Shown one piece after another: positions 9,001-17,296 of a DNA stretch of 64,000 nt. How positions within the stretch are numbered: the first letter of the stretch is position 1; every line of letters begins with the position of its first letter. A program made the position numbers and the translations under genes. Below the pieces are notes generated by a model that saw only the letters and a program-made list of their open reading frames with translations, had not been told where the DNA came from and did no database searches. The stretch spans positions 1 to 64,000 of the forward strand of contig JAFUXB010000005.1 in NCBI GenBank assembly GCA_017477255.1, in the 5' to 3' direction. This stretch comes from Bacilli bacterium. GTDB taxonomy: Bacteria > Bacillota_I > Bacilli_A > RFN20 > CAG-826.

Positions 9001-9847
9001 GAATGCACAAAATGTTGCTAGAACTGTATTTGCTGAATATTTCTTAAGATACGAAGATGAATATAATTTCCCAATTGGTGTTGCTGTTGTTAGTGATGTT
9101 GCTATCATTAGTACTCACACAAACACAACCGACCAAAGAACTTATGCTTCTGACTCATTTACAGTTATTATTGAACCTGGATATAAAGATAAGTTAGAAG
9201 TTTCTAGAGATACATCTGGAGCAATTCTTACTCGAAGTACGACAAGCAGCCTTGCTGAGCCGGGATATAAAGATGCTGATTTATCTTTAAAAGAAAACAA
9301 CGAAGAAATTACAGAATTTAAATATAACAAACGTACTACTTACGAAACAGTAAGAAATATCATAATAGATAGAGATACACGATTAGAAAGTAATACAATT
9401 ACTGTAATTGAAGAAAATTATATTGATGGTGTCTTAGATGGTTCTAGATCAGTAAAACAATATAATGAAACAATCGATGAAGCAAACTTAGTTTCACCTG
9501 ATAAAGCTAAATATTATTTAGTAAATGCAGACAAAGGAACAGGCAAAATTTGTACTGAAAGCGAAATTATTACAGTCCAACCAGACAAATCCAATTCCAA
9601 TGTATTAATAACTTACACTTACTTAATGCAAGATGGTTCTACTTCAACTAATACATTTGTATTAAACTTTACAAAAGAAACAGATACAAACTACTACACT
9701 GCTAATGGATACACAATTAGTGTTACATTAACTCCAGCTGAAGATAGTGAAGACACACTTGTAATGACTGTTACAGTTTATAATGCTAATGGTGAAAAAA
9801 TATCAATTAATACCATCACTATCAATGGTACTGGACCTGTTGCTTAA
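6074..9847 (+). CDS. very large secreted adhesin-like protein, c-di-GMP controlled
   Basis: 1257 aa. A signal peptide (residues about 1-30, ending SLSWFDE) again carries the S-W-F motif of its partner. Residues about 50-180 hold a GLUG-like beta-helix block (IPPIGTSEYPFIGNFDGQGY). Residues about 395-615 form several Tyr/Asn/Trp-rich units (W-x-I-x, YYL-x-NN-G-x-L) that look like a beta-trefoil or ricin-B-like carbohydrate-binding repeat. The rest is Thr/Tyr/Asn-rich strands. There is no sortase motif or C-terminal anchor. Codons in the middle region end in C more often than the flanks, hinting at domain exchange. The ATG follows the upstream stop codon immediately. Confidence 0.75.
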   Translation: MKSRTLRKIIAATTLVLGVAISVTSSLSWFDETVKIETENVTGVSEGAYFHSGNGTKDYPYTITRKRHLYNLAWLQYLGYFLSKDSEGNIKSEQNTVYFRLLNDINMDGMYIPPIGTSEYPFIGNFDGQGYKVTNFKTTNDYSDFTGEGQKHPYTVTTDNFKDNQVKIVGFFGVVGSIGDSSNYTYDSKTNQVKNVGLDNFEVKSKATDTLVGLAAGYVNGELASVAVNNGKLNLTSETATTALDSTNLTSNVSDYSIVGYATDPYKTKVTKVSQSAYKVNRAQTQEFVVQEDGDENGYGGSIDMKSLHTRLNNIKDNYATNARYDYWRTYDYHSGVKDTNYTATAYASNYYSAIYNTNDTAGHYNFALRDDTYDSRYTYLAGGYYETGNYYELADHKQFVIFNGTYYIQCNGTTIDKTTNESNATTFEMDSTGKIFYKVNNSTYYLRNYYGDLAATNNEGYATSWTINDDKTYRIIGSTYNSQNYYIKYDTTSESWILDTYEVTYSISYQNTNNHLSTSGNNLSNSTTNSPIWYLSSLTGTTTIYTIINGQRYYLYRNNGNLRLNTNSQNWNIESNGDYLRFYNYRDYYGNYYLSFYYNNWTLRSNTNNANLLVTKYIQDVSSYIQKTSFTTISKAGPDEVLDKTVAKMTFEAENTTYFPLATKNNTNDFTPLEKNSAYIISGSSISGTVSSYKDVGNTRVSYYPISGNLKNFDRSTGEFTQLYTVDYSGSTLTRQTIPENNTYVRYKDAKASLEKVLSNDGTNAYGMHFMDASISKENIITAPYVKLNKDDLYNYELPVNSIDFQLKEFGYINFIAGTYYVSTQGTGYNNSSFFALYKIERLDSEPKKINRILEIDKVYKHTSGNENYSYVYQLKDGNSTFYTKPYKIINQAGDKAWLDDSDTSPYSTNTYVETLPSGYTLAFDVARIRKNNIATSTFNYNAYYFEIPMNDGEFCLGSVEGSDGSYLMYLDIAANAQNVARTVFAEYFLRYEDEYNFPIGVAVVSDVAIISTHTNTTDQRTYASDSFTVIIEPGYKDKLEVSRDTSGAILTRSTTSSLAEPGYKDADLSLKENNEEITEFKYNKRTTYETVRNIIIDRDTRLESNTITVIEENYIDGVLDGSRSVKQYNETIDEANLVSPDKAKYYLVNADKGTGKICTESEIITVQPDKSNSNVLITYTYLMQDGSTSTNTFVLNFTKETDTNYYTANGYTISVTLTPAEDSEDTLVMTVTVYNANGEKISINTITINGTGPVA

Positions 9848-9851
9848 CAAA

Positions 9852-9882
9852 ATAAGGAGCGAATTAAATCGCTCCTTTTAAT
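9852..9882 (+). terminator. intrinsic terminator of the surface-protein operon
   Basis: AGGAGCGA and TCGCTCCT form an 8-bp stem with a 6-nt loop, followed by TTTTAAT just after the stop of the adhesin gene. Confidence 0.85.
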
Positions 9883-9908
9883 ATGCAAATAATGTGTTAT
9901 TTTTTGAT

Positions 9909-9936
9909 AAACCTTGTAAAACTCAACTCTTTTTGA
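9909..9936 (-). repeat. dispersed 30-bp motif, copy 1
   Basis: Minus-strand copy containing GAGTTTTACAAGGTTTATC. It overlaps the end of the YwaF-like gene and supplies its TGA stop. Confidence 0.6.
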
Positions 9937-10693
9937 CTAATTTAGTAATTCCATATACTATAAAATGAGTTGCAACACCTGTAATTAAATAAGCACTAAC
10001 GCTAATTAAAGTCCAAACTAAATGATGAACATTTTCATAAATGAATTTAAATACTCCAAATGTATGTCCATCATAAATATACATATAATCCATTCCAGTA
10101 ATATGATCAAAAATAAATACTAATATTGCAAGTATCAAAAACAACCCTAAACCATATAAAAAGTCTAATTTTTCTACTTTATAAATACCTGTAATTAACA
10201 TTATTAAAGGAACTATAAAAATTAATGTATGAAATAATAATGTATGTAATCCAAAAAATGAAAATACACTACATCCTTTTCCTCCAAAACCTACAAATAA
10301 AGTAATAAATCCCATAATCATATTAATAGTAACTAAGAAATTATTAGCTGCTTTTTTAATAATTGGAACTTTACAAAAGAAAGCTAAAGGAAACACATAC
10401 ATAAACATTGAACAAGAATGTAATGGCAATAGTATTGTTGTATCAAATGGTAAATTTTCCATTCCTTTAGCTACACATGTCCAAACAATAATCCATTTAA
10501 CTAAATCTATCGCAATAACAAAAATCCACATAGAAATTAATGTAATTCTAATTGTGGATTCTTTTTTCTTTCTTAATAAAAAACTTAATGCTAAACCTAC
10601 TATAATAGTTAAAGCAATAAATAAAAAATGTTCTAATGTAAAACTAAATGGACCTTCTCTATTAAACCAATCTCTTTTAAGAAAAAAGTTCAT
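9923..10693 (-). CDS. YwaF-family (TIGR02206-like) integral membrane protein
   Basis: 256 aa with six or seven membrane segments. It carries LPLHSCSMFMYVFPLAFF, the conserved LPLH-x-C motif of YwaF/TIGR02206 proteins, and later NVHHLVW. The family's function is not established. It is the last gene of the minus-strand signalling operon. A TATAAT sits only 2 bp before the ATG, too close to serve this start, so expression from the upstream Hpt gene is more likely. Its stop codon lies inside a copy of the dispersed 30-bp motif. Confidence 0.78.
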   Translation of the reverse strand: MNFFLKRDWFNREGPFSFTLEHFLFIALTIIVGLALSFLLRKKKESTIRITLISMWIFVIAIDLVKWIIVWTCVAKGMENLPFDTTILLPLHSCSMFMYVFPLAFFCKVPIIKKAANNFLVTINMIMGFITLFVGFGGKGCSVFSFFGLHTLLFHTLIFIVPLIMLITGIYKVEKLDFLYGLGLFLILAILVFIFDHITGMDYMYIYDGHTFGVFKFIYENVHHLVWTLISVSAYLITGVATHFIVYGITKLVKKS

Positions 10694-10702
10694 ATATTAT
10701 AG

Positions 10703-10737
10703 CAAAAACACTGCAAATCTAAGCTATTTTTAAAAAA
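10703..10737 (-). repeat. dispersed 30-bp motif, copy 2
   Basis: Minus-strand copy with core TTAGATTTGCAGTGTTTTTG, abutting the TAA stop of the Hpt gene and filling the gap before the YwaF-like gene. Confidence 0.65.
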
Positions 10738-11094
10738 TTAACCTAATTGATCAATTTTAGAAATAATGTTTACGTAAGAAAAATTAAGTTCTTCCATTTC
10801 TTTTTCTAAATCTACTTCTTCTAAATTTTCATAATTTCTAACTTTTTCACAAATAGCACTAGAAATACTAAAAAGTGGAGTTAATGATAAATTTCCTGCA
10901 ACACCTTTAAGTGAATGTGAAGCTTCAAAAACCTTTTTATAATCTTTTTCTTCATAGCCACTAACTATATCGCCATAACTATTGCTTTGCTTAAACATAA
11001 CAAGCATTCTAGTAATAAGTTGTTCATTCATTAATCTACCAAGTGCTTCTTGATAGTTTCCGCCAATAAGCACATAAAATTCCTGTAAAGTCAT
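10738..11094 (-). CDS. histidine phosphotransfer (Hpt) domain protein
   Basis: 118 aa, a single Hpt four-helix domain. The phosphorylatable His is in ASHSLKGVAGNLSL, matching the H-x-L-K-G-x-x-x-x-x-G consensus. Such proteins relay phosphate between a receiver domain and a histidine kinase. It begins 1 bp after the REC-GGDEF-EAL gene, so it may service that receiver. No histidine kinase gene is present in the window, so the phosphate source must be elsewhere. Confidence 0.88.
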   Translation of the reverse strand: MTLQEFYVLIGGNYQEALGRLMNEQLITRMLVMFKQSNSYGDIVSGYEEKDYKKVFEASHSLKGVAGNLSLTPLFSISSAICEKVRNYENLEEVDLEKEMEELNFSYVNIISKIDQLG

Positions 11095-11095
11095 A

Positions 11096-12769
11096 TTAAC
11101 TCTCCTTTTCTAATAATAATATAAAATCATCATATTTAAGTGGTTTTGATAAGTAATATCCTTGAATTAAGTTACATCCTAATGATTTTAAGAAATCGCA
11201 TTGTTCTTTAGTTTCAACACCTTCTGCTACAGTTTTTACTTTTAAAATCTTTGAAAGATTTATTATAAACTTGATAACTTTTCTTGAATTCTTATTTGAA
11301 TCAAACTTTCTCATAAATATCATATCTAGTTTTAAATAATCAAAAGGAAGATCTGTAATTGCATTTAATGTAGAATATCCAGTACCAAAATCATCCATTT
11401 CAATTAAATAATTATCATTTCTAAATGAATTTAAAATTCCTATTAATTGTTCTCCATCACGAGTATAAGCGCTTTCAGTAACTTCTAAATGAATGTCTTT
11501 ATGTTCTAAATTATTTTTAGCTAAAATGCTATCAACTTTCTTTTTAATTTCTAAAACAAAAAAGTCATTTCTTGAAAAATTAACTGAGATCTGCAGGGTT
11601 TTTGAATAATTCTCTTTAAAAAACTTTAAATCTTTACATACTTTTTGAAGCACATAAGTATCTAATTTTTTAATTAATCCATTCTTTTCAAAAAGTGGAA
11701 TAAAATCCCCTGGAGAAATAAAACCAAGTTCAGGATGAATCCATCTAACTAAAGCTTCTGCACCTTCAAGTTTTGGTTTATCTCCTTCAATATTAAATTT
11801 AGGTTGATAATAAATAATGAATTCTTCATTTTTAATTGCATTATCAAAATCACTAATTAATTTTTCAATATAAATATTTTGTTCAATACTTTTTGTATCA
11901 TAAAATCCAATATCTTGAGTTTGATCATCATTTGAATCTACAGCACTCATTGCTCTATCACACAAAACATTAATTTCTGAAGATTTATCAACATTTTGAT
12001 AAACACCGATTTTTACTTTTAAATTAATTCTTTCATGAAGTAAAGATAGTTCATTATTTAATACTTCTACTATATTTTCATAATTTGAAATATGATCAAT
12101 TAAAACATAAAAATAATCATCATGACTTCTACAGGCAATACCATTATTTTTATTAGCAAATTTAACTAATTCTTTAGCTATATTTTTTAAGATAGTATTT
12201 GATTTTTCGCTGCCTAAATAATCATGTAGAAAAATAAAGTTAGTTAATCTAATAGCGATTAAATCGTGTTTTTTACTGTTAAGTAAAATACCTTCACCAT
12301 ATAAATTAAAAGCTTCAGCATTTAATAAACCAGTTAGTTCATCTTCACGAGTTTTATTAACAACAATTTTAGATTCATATAAATCAATTAATTTAGCAAT
12401 TCGCGCTTTAATTACTTCTACATCATCATATGGTTTTTTAATAAAATCACTAGCTCCAAGTTTTAAACTTTTTACTTCCAATTCTTTTTCTGAAGTAGAA
12501 ACAATAACTGGAATATCTTTAATATTTATATTTGCTTTTTTTCTTTTTAAAACTTCAAAGCCATCAACTTTAGGCATTAATAAATCAAGTATGACAATAG
12601 TGATATATTCTTCTTTATTTAATATTTCTAAAGCTTCCTCACCATTGCTTGCAGTTAAAATCTCATAAGTATCTTTTAACATCTCAGCTAAAATAGTTCG
12701 ATTAATTAACTCATCATCGACTATTAATATTCTTCTTTTAATATTTAGTAAATTCTGATTCTTATACAT
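11096..12769 (-). CDS. response regulator with degenerate GGDEF and intact EAL c-di-GMP phosphodiesterase
   Basis: 557 aa. An N-terminal receiver (about 12-130) has phospho-acceptor Asp in VILDLLMP and Lys in KKPYDD. A GGDEF-like domain (about 140-300) has SHDDYF where GGDEF should be, so it is probably not a cyclase. The EAL domain (about 305-550) keeps its catalytic set: EALVRW, SVNFS, EVTES, MDDFGTGYS, LKLD and VAEGVET. It should hydrolyse c-di-GMP in the cytoplasm under phosphorylation control. The ribosome site AAGAGG lies 13 bp upstream. It is embedded between the PP2C sensor and the Hpt gene. Confidence 0.93.
   Translation of the reverse strand: MYKNQNLLNIKRRILIVDDELINRTILAEMLKDTYEILTASNGEEALEILNKEEYITIVILDLLMPKVDGFEVLKRKKANINIKDIPVIVSTSEKELEVKSLKLGASDFIKKPYDDVEVIKARIAKLIDLYESKIVVNKTREDELTGLLNAEAFNLYGEGILLNSKKHDLIAIRLTNFIFLHDYLGSEKSNTILKNIAKELVKFANKNNGIACRSHDDYFYVLIDHISNYENIVEVLNNELSLLHERINLKVKIGVYQNVDKSSEINVLCDRAMSAVDSNDDQTQDIGFYDTKSIEQNIYIEKLISDFDNAIKNEEFIIYYQPKFNIEGDKPKLEGAEALVRWIHPELGFISPGDFIPLFEKNGLIKKLDTYVLQKVCKDLKFFKENYSKTLQISVNFSRNDFFVLEIKKKVDSILAKNNLEHKDIHLEVTESAYTRDGEQLIGILNSFRNDNYLIEMDDFGTGYSTLNAITDLPFDYLKLDMIFMRKFDSNKNSRKVIKFIINLSKILKVKTVAEGVETKEQCDFLKSLGCNLIQGYYLSKPLKYDDFILLLEKES
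11585..11606 (+). repeat. match to the dispersed motif inside the EAL coding region
   Basis: TGAGATCTGCAGGGTTTTTG differs from the intergenic motif core by one base over this stretch. It overlaps the codons for the conserved EAL segment TLQISVNF on the other strand. The residues are family-conserved, so this may be coincidence. Confidence 0.35.
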
Positions 12770-12794
12770 ACGAAATTAAAACCTCTTATCTTAA

Positions 12795-14654
12795 CTATTT
12801 ATTAATATTATATTTGATAACTAAAACATTTTTATCATTTAATCTATCATAACTAAATGAAGATGCTAAATTTTTAACCATTAAAATTCCAAGTCCACCT
12901 TCTTCTAGTTTCTTTTCTTCACCAGTAATAGATTCTCTATTAACTTCAGTTTGATTAAATTTAACGCCCCTATCAATAAAAATTAATGTAATAACTTTTT
13001 TTACTCTATTATATTCATATCTAAAATAAACATCGCCAATGTCGCCATTATAGGCAAATTTAGCAATATTAGAATATATTTCATCTGCAATAATAGTTAA
13101 TTCATTAGTAATTTTAGAAGATAGTTCATCTTCCTTAGTTCCTTCTTTAATAACTTTAAATATTTCTTCAATATTTTCAGGTTTAGATTTAACTAAAATA
13201 TCTTTGATATTTGCTTCATCAGCTTTATAAGCTAAAGCAAGTAAAGTAATATCATCAGCTTGTTCAGCTTCACCAATAAATTTACTAACTTCTTCTTTTA
13301 AATCATAAAACATAGAAACGTGAGAAGTATATTCTTTCTTATTTAATTCTTTTAAAAGTCTTAGTTCGCCAAAGAATTCACCTTTTTCGTTTCTAGCTTC
13401 AGTAACTCCATCTGTATAAAGTAAGATGATATCGTTACTTTCTAATTTAATTTTTTGATCCATTAATGGAACATCTTCAATACATCCAAGTAAAAATCCT
13501 GAATAACAATCAAGTAATTCATATTTATTATTTCTTTTAATTACTGGATGATTATGACCGGCATTTGAATAAGTAAATTCACCAGTTTTAGTATCTAAAA
13601 TACCTAAGAAACAAGTAACAAACATTTGTGAAGAATTACCTTCACATAAAACTTTATTTACTTTCTTTAATATTTCACTTGGAGATTCACTTATATTAAT
13701 AAAATTTTTAATACAAGTGATTGTTTTCATCATAAACATTGCACCAGGTGTACCTTTTCCACTAACATCGCCTATTACAATTGCTACATGTGTATCATCA
13801 AGTTGGAAATAATCATATAAATCACCACCAACTTCTTTAGCTGGTTTAAGTTCAGCTAATATTGTTACATCTTTTGAATTAGTAAATTCATCAGGCAATG
13901 CACTTCTTTGAATTTCTTCAGCAATACTTAATTCTGTTTCAATTCTAGAATGATTATTAGATAAATTAATTTCATCACTTAATAATTTAAATGTTCTTTT
14001 ATTTAATGCATCAGTAATAAAGAAAACAACAGTTAAAAAGATAGCTCTAGCTAAATAATAATAAACAAATACTTTAATATATCTATTATCTCCTTGTTGA
14101 ACTTTTTCATTTAAAAATGCGACTCTTTCTTCAAATGTATTTAATTCAACTAATATATTTCTACCTGCTTCTTCATCATATACAATCTTTGCTCCATTAA
14201 ATAAATTAAGATCATATTCACCAAAAAACATACCAGCATATATACAAATAAGCATTGTAATAAGTGAAGTAAAAAATATAACTCTACCAACTTTAGGACT
14301 ATAATAATGATTTGCTAAAACAATACAAGCAGCCCAACCAATCATAGCATGTTTTGGCATAGCTACATTAACTGTAGCAATAACAGTCATAAATATAAAA
14401 AGAAGGAAATATTTCATTCCAGGCTTATTAAAAAATTTAGTTTTTTGCCAAATTAATGTAGATAACATCATGACAATATTGTATGGAAAGAAAATATTGA
14501 CTAAAAGTAAACTTCTAATAGGAAATACTTTAGTTAAATATAAAATATAAATAATTGTTAAAACAATCGCTGAAAAAACAGAGACTTTAACCATCTGTTT
14601 ATTGGCGTCATGTTCATTTTTTTCTAAAGTATCAATTTGAATACTTTTTTTCAT
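12795..14654 (-). CDS. membrane PP2C (SpoIIE/RsbU-type) phosphatase fused to RsbW-like ATPase
   Basis: 619 aa from ATG 14654; a GTG at 14663 overlaps the upstream stop but AGGTG fits the ATG better. About six membrane segments (about 25-225) with a short extracytoplasmic section are followed by a linker containing SIAEEIQRSALP. A PP2C domain (about 250-470) has VGGDLYDYF, GDVSGKG, SNAGHNHP and YTDGVTEA. A C-terminal GHKL ATPase (about 490-615) has NELTIIADEIYSNIAKFA and EGGLGILMVKNL. Phosphatase and anti-sigma-type kinase in one chain implies self-contained partner switching on the upstream STAS protein. Confidence 0.92.
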   Translation of the reverse strand: MKKSIQIDTLEKNEHDANKQMVKVSVFSAIVLTIIYILYLTKVFPIRSLLLVNIFFPYNIVMMLSTLIWQKTKFFNKPGMKYFLLFIFMTVIATVNVAMPKHAMIGWAACIVLANHYYSPKVGRVIFFTSLITMLICIYAGMFFGEYDLNLFNGAKIVYDEEAGRNILVELNTFEERVAFLNEKVQQGDNRYIKVFVYYYLARAIFLTVVFFITDALNKRTFKLLSDEINLSNNHSRIETELSIAEEIQRSALPDEFTNSKDVTILAELKPAKEVGGDLYDYFQLDDTHVAIVIGDVSGKGTPGAMFMMKTITCIKNFINISESPSEILKKVNKVLCEGNSSQMFVTCFLGILDTKTGEFTYSNAGHNHPVIKRNNKYELLDCYSGFLLGCIEDVPLMDQKIKLESNDIILLYTDGVTEARNEKGEFFGELRLLKELNKKEYTSHVSMFYDLKEEVSKFIGEAEQADDITLLALAYKADEANIKDILVKSKPENIEEIFKVIKEGTKEDELSSKITNELTIIADEIYSNIAKFAYNGDIGDVYFRYEYNRVKKVITLIFIDRGVKFNQTEVNRESITGEEKKLEEGGLGILMVKNLASSFSYDRLNDKNVLVIKYNINK

Positions 14655-14655
14655 T

Positions 14656-15810
14656 TTATGCACCTATATCTAAATCATTATATTGTTTTAAAAGTTCAGC
14701 TAATTTTTTATTTGATTTATCTAAATGCTTTAATGATTCTGGTTCAAATGTTAAATCCCACCACATCATGTGAATATAAGAAACAATTCTGATCTTATTT
14801 AAAATATCTTCATTATAGTTATCAAAATAATCTTTTAAGATTTGAATGTACATTTTTCTAGTTAATTCGCCATTCATTTTTAAGAAAACTTCGTTATTTC
14901 CAGGAATATCTTCTTCAAATGCACAATATGTTGCATAAATTGCAGCAAGTTCAAAAATTGGATGTCCAATTGATAATGTGTCCATATCAATTAAGAATAA
15001 TTCATCACCTTGAACCATAATATTTTTAACATGGCAATCACCATGAATAAATGTTTTTCTATAAGGGATTCCTTTTAAAAGTTCTCTACATTTAAAGAAA
15101 TCTTCAACATCTAAATAAGGTTGAATTGCTTCAAGTTTTTTAAACCATTCCTTTTTAGCATCAGGTAAGGTTTCATCTGTTGATTCTGTTGTATTAATTT
15201 TCTTTAAAAGATTTGCATATTTAGCACATAATTCATCAAATCTTTCAGGATAATTAACAAATAAATCTCTTAAAGAATGAGAATCTAACATTTCAAATCT
15301 AACACCTAATTTGTCATTAACTTTGACTATATCGAATGAAATTGCAGTTGGAATTCCTAAAATAAAGGCTTGTTTACAAAGATTTAATTCTCTTTCAATT
15401 TCTTTAATATCATTTTGTCTTTCATAAACTTTAATAATTGTGTCTTTATTAATTCTATAAACTTTTGAATAATAACCAGTTCCAATTATTTCACATCCTG
15501 TAACATCAACAACTGCTAATGCTTTTTTAATTTCCATTAAATTAGTAAAACCAGTCATTTGTAAAACATCATAAACTTCTAAAGAGGCATTAATTATAGA
15601 AACATCTTTATATTTTTGTTTAAGTTTTAAAATTATTCTAAGTCCAGCACTAGAAACATAAACAACTTTTTCAAAATCTAAAATTAATTTCTCAAATTGT
15701 TTTCCTTCTAATGTTTTATTAACATCTTCTTCAACACTAGCTGCTGTGGCGCTATTAATTTCTCCTACGAAAATTAATCTAAGTTCATTACCATCTAATT
15801 TAAATTCCAT
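14656..15810 (-). CDS. STAS domain fused to aminoglycoside-phosphotransferase-like kinase (TIGR02172-like)
   Basis: 384 aa. Residues 1-100 are a STAS/anti-sigma antagonist domain with the phosphorylatable Ser in YVSSAGLRII. Residues about 105-375 are an APH/choline-kinase-like fold with the ATP loop (GTGYYSKVYR, IIKVYE), the catalytic loop HGDCHVKNIM and the metal-binding LIDMDTLSIG. STAS-kinase fusions of the TIGR02172 type occur in anaerobes, but their substrate is unknown. The next gene starts 1 bp after this stop and encodes the matching phosphatase/kinase. A strong GGAGG precedes the ATG. Confidence 0.85.
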   Translation of the reverse strand: MEFKLDGNELRLIFVGEINSATAASVEEDVNKTLEGKQFEKLILDFEKVVYVSSAGLRIILKLKQKYKDVSIINASLEVYDVLQMTGFTNLMEIKKALAVVDVTGCEIIGTGYYSKVYRINKDTIIKVYERQNDIKEIERELNLCKQAFILGIPTAISFDIVKVNDKLGVRFEMLDSHSLRDLFVNYPERFDELCAKYANLLKKINTTESTDETLPDAKKEWFKKLEAIQPYLDVEDFFKCRELLKGIPYRKTFIHGDCHVKNIMVQGDELFLIDMDTLSIGHPIFELAAIYATYCAFEEDIPGNNEVFLKMNGELTRKMYIQILKDYFDNYNEDILNKIRIVSYIHMMWWDLTFEPESLKHLDKSNKKLAELLKQYNDLDIGA

Positions 15811-15935
15811 AAAGCCTCCAAAATCAAAGTTAATTGAATATAAAATTACCTGTTAAAAAAATTATATCAAAAAGTATAAATAAAAATTATAATTTTTATT
15901 TTGTTATTAATAAAATTTATAAATAACAGGCATTT

Positions 15936-16547
15936 TTAACGATATTCATCAGTAATATACTTGGTGAAAGCATCTAAAAACTCTTGTTCAGGCATTCCAT
16001 CATATAAATATTCATCAAATTTTTCAGAAATTTCTCTTTTTGACAAATCATCATATTGAATAAGATCATCCACACTAAAATATGTTAACTTATTATCTTT
16101 GAATGGAAAAATTCTAGTATCATCTAAAAATTTAAAATAATTATATCCGAAAAAACCCAAATATTCAGATACATAAAAATAATCAAGATTTAAAAAATAA
16201 TCCAAAACTTCTTTCTCGTTACTTGTAAAGTGCTTTCTATTGTCAAAATTTATTAAACTATTTTCATAAATAAGATAACAATTAACGCGATTATTTTTCT
16301 CTTCAACAACTTTATCAAAGTATCCAATAGAAAAATTATTTAAACAATCAAAATTAATAACTTTTGCGTTTCTATCAATTAAATAAGATTTAATCTCAAA
16401 TTTAACTAAATTAATATTAAATAAAACAGTTTTATCATTCTCTAAAATACCAAACTTAGGATCTAAGTCGAAAACAAAATCGTGCTTTTGACATCCACAC
16501 AACGTTAAAACAAAAAATAAATTAATTAAATGTTTAATCTTTTTCAT
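15936..16547 (-). CDS. small putative lipoprotein
   Basis: 203 aa with a signal peptide ending FVLTLCGC, a lipobox with Cys18 or so as the lipidated residue. The mature part is Phe/Tyr/Asp-rich without a known domain. It overlaps the start side of the next lipoprotein gene (ending 16534) by 14 bp, so translation is probably coupled. Sequence differs from the two paralogues upstream, although length and architecture are similar. Function unknown; surface-exposed by inference. Confidence 0.65.
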   Translation of the reverse strand: MKKIKHLINLFFVLTLCGCQKHDFVFDLDPKFGILENDKTVLFNINLVKFEIKSYLIDRNAKVINFDCLNNFSIGYFDKVVEEKNNRVNCYLIYENSLINFDNRKHFTSNEKEVLDYFLNLDYFYVSEYLGFFGYNYFKFLDDTRIFPFKDNKLTYFSVDDLIQYDDLSKREISEKFDEYLYDGMPEQEFLDAFTKYITDEYR

Positions 16548-17148
16548 AAAATCCTTGATAAAAATTTAAAAACTCTTGAATAGAATTATAATTCTTTAAA
16601 TCTTGTTTAAATTTATAATAGTTAATCTTTTTTAGATATGATTCATCTATATAAGATTCAGTTAATTCAAAATAAAAATTATCATTTAAAATAGGCAAAA
16701 TATATAATGGTGAAAAAGATAAATTATCCATAAAATGATATCCGCTTAAATATGTAATTGGATGTACAATCATTAAAATACCATCAAACTCAGCATTAAA
16801 ATAGCCATTACCATTTTCAATATCTTTATAGTTTTCATTTAAAATTGAACGATCAATTCTAAATTCATAACTAAAACCTGAACGTTCAATCTTACGACTT
16901 CTAATATATTCACTTCTTATTCCATCTACAAAAGAAAAACGTAATAAAAGATTTTCAGTTCCAAAATAATAAGAAATACGTTTCTCGTCTTTGAATGAAT
17001 AAATAGTCAAAAAACTATCATACCCATCATAGGTAAGCATTTCATTCAATCCATTATAAAAATTTAAGTCAAATTTATTTTTATTTGAACATGAAAAAGT
17101 CAATAAACTTAAATAAACTATAATATTTTTAAATTTCAACGCCTTCAT
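16534..17148 (-). CDS. small putative lipoprotein, paralogue of the 17297-17932 product
   Basis: 204 aa. The signal peptide ends SLLTFSC. It aligns with the product encoded at 17297-17932: FDLNFYNGLNE matches FDFYNTLDE, YDGYDSFL matches YDGKHSYL, FSPLYILP matches FSPLYVIP, and INYYKFKQDLKNY matches INYFKFKNDILNY. The two arose by tandem duplication. No known domain. AAGGAG lies about 17 bp before the ATG, which is distant. Confidence 0.65.
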   Translation of the reverse strand: MKALKFKNIIVYLSLLTFSCSNKNKFDLNFYNGLNEMLTYDGYDSFLTIYSFKDEKRISYYFGTENLLLRFSFVDGIRSEYIRSRKIERSGFSYEFRIDRSILNENYKDIENGNGYFNAEFDGILMIVHPITYLSGYHFMDNLSFSPLYILPILNDNFYFELTESYIDESYLKKINYYKFKQDLKNYNSIQEFLNFYQGFYEKD

Positions 17149-17296
17149 TAAACACTAAGACTCCTTGTTCATATAATTCTATATCATCATTTGTAATTAT
17201 AAAGAAATTAGAAACCATTATACTTCCGTTTTAACCATATAAAGGGATCTATTCAAACTTAAACACATCGATAATAAAAGAAATAATTTAATCGTT

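Noticed and set aside
10688-10700. TATAAT 2 bp before the YwaF-like ATG as its promoter
   Set aside because: The predicted RNA start would fall after the start codon, so it cannot serve this gene as annotated.
17120-17209. 29-codon frame between the two paralogous lipoproteins
   Set aside because: Too short, no clear ribosome site, and its 3' end overlaps the next gene's start; kept only as a remark.
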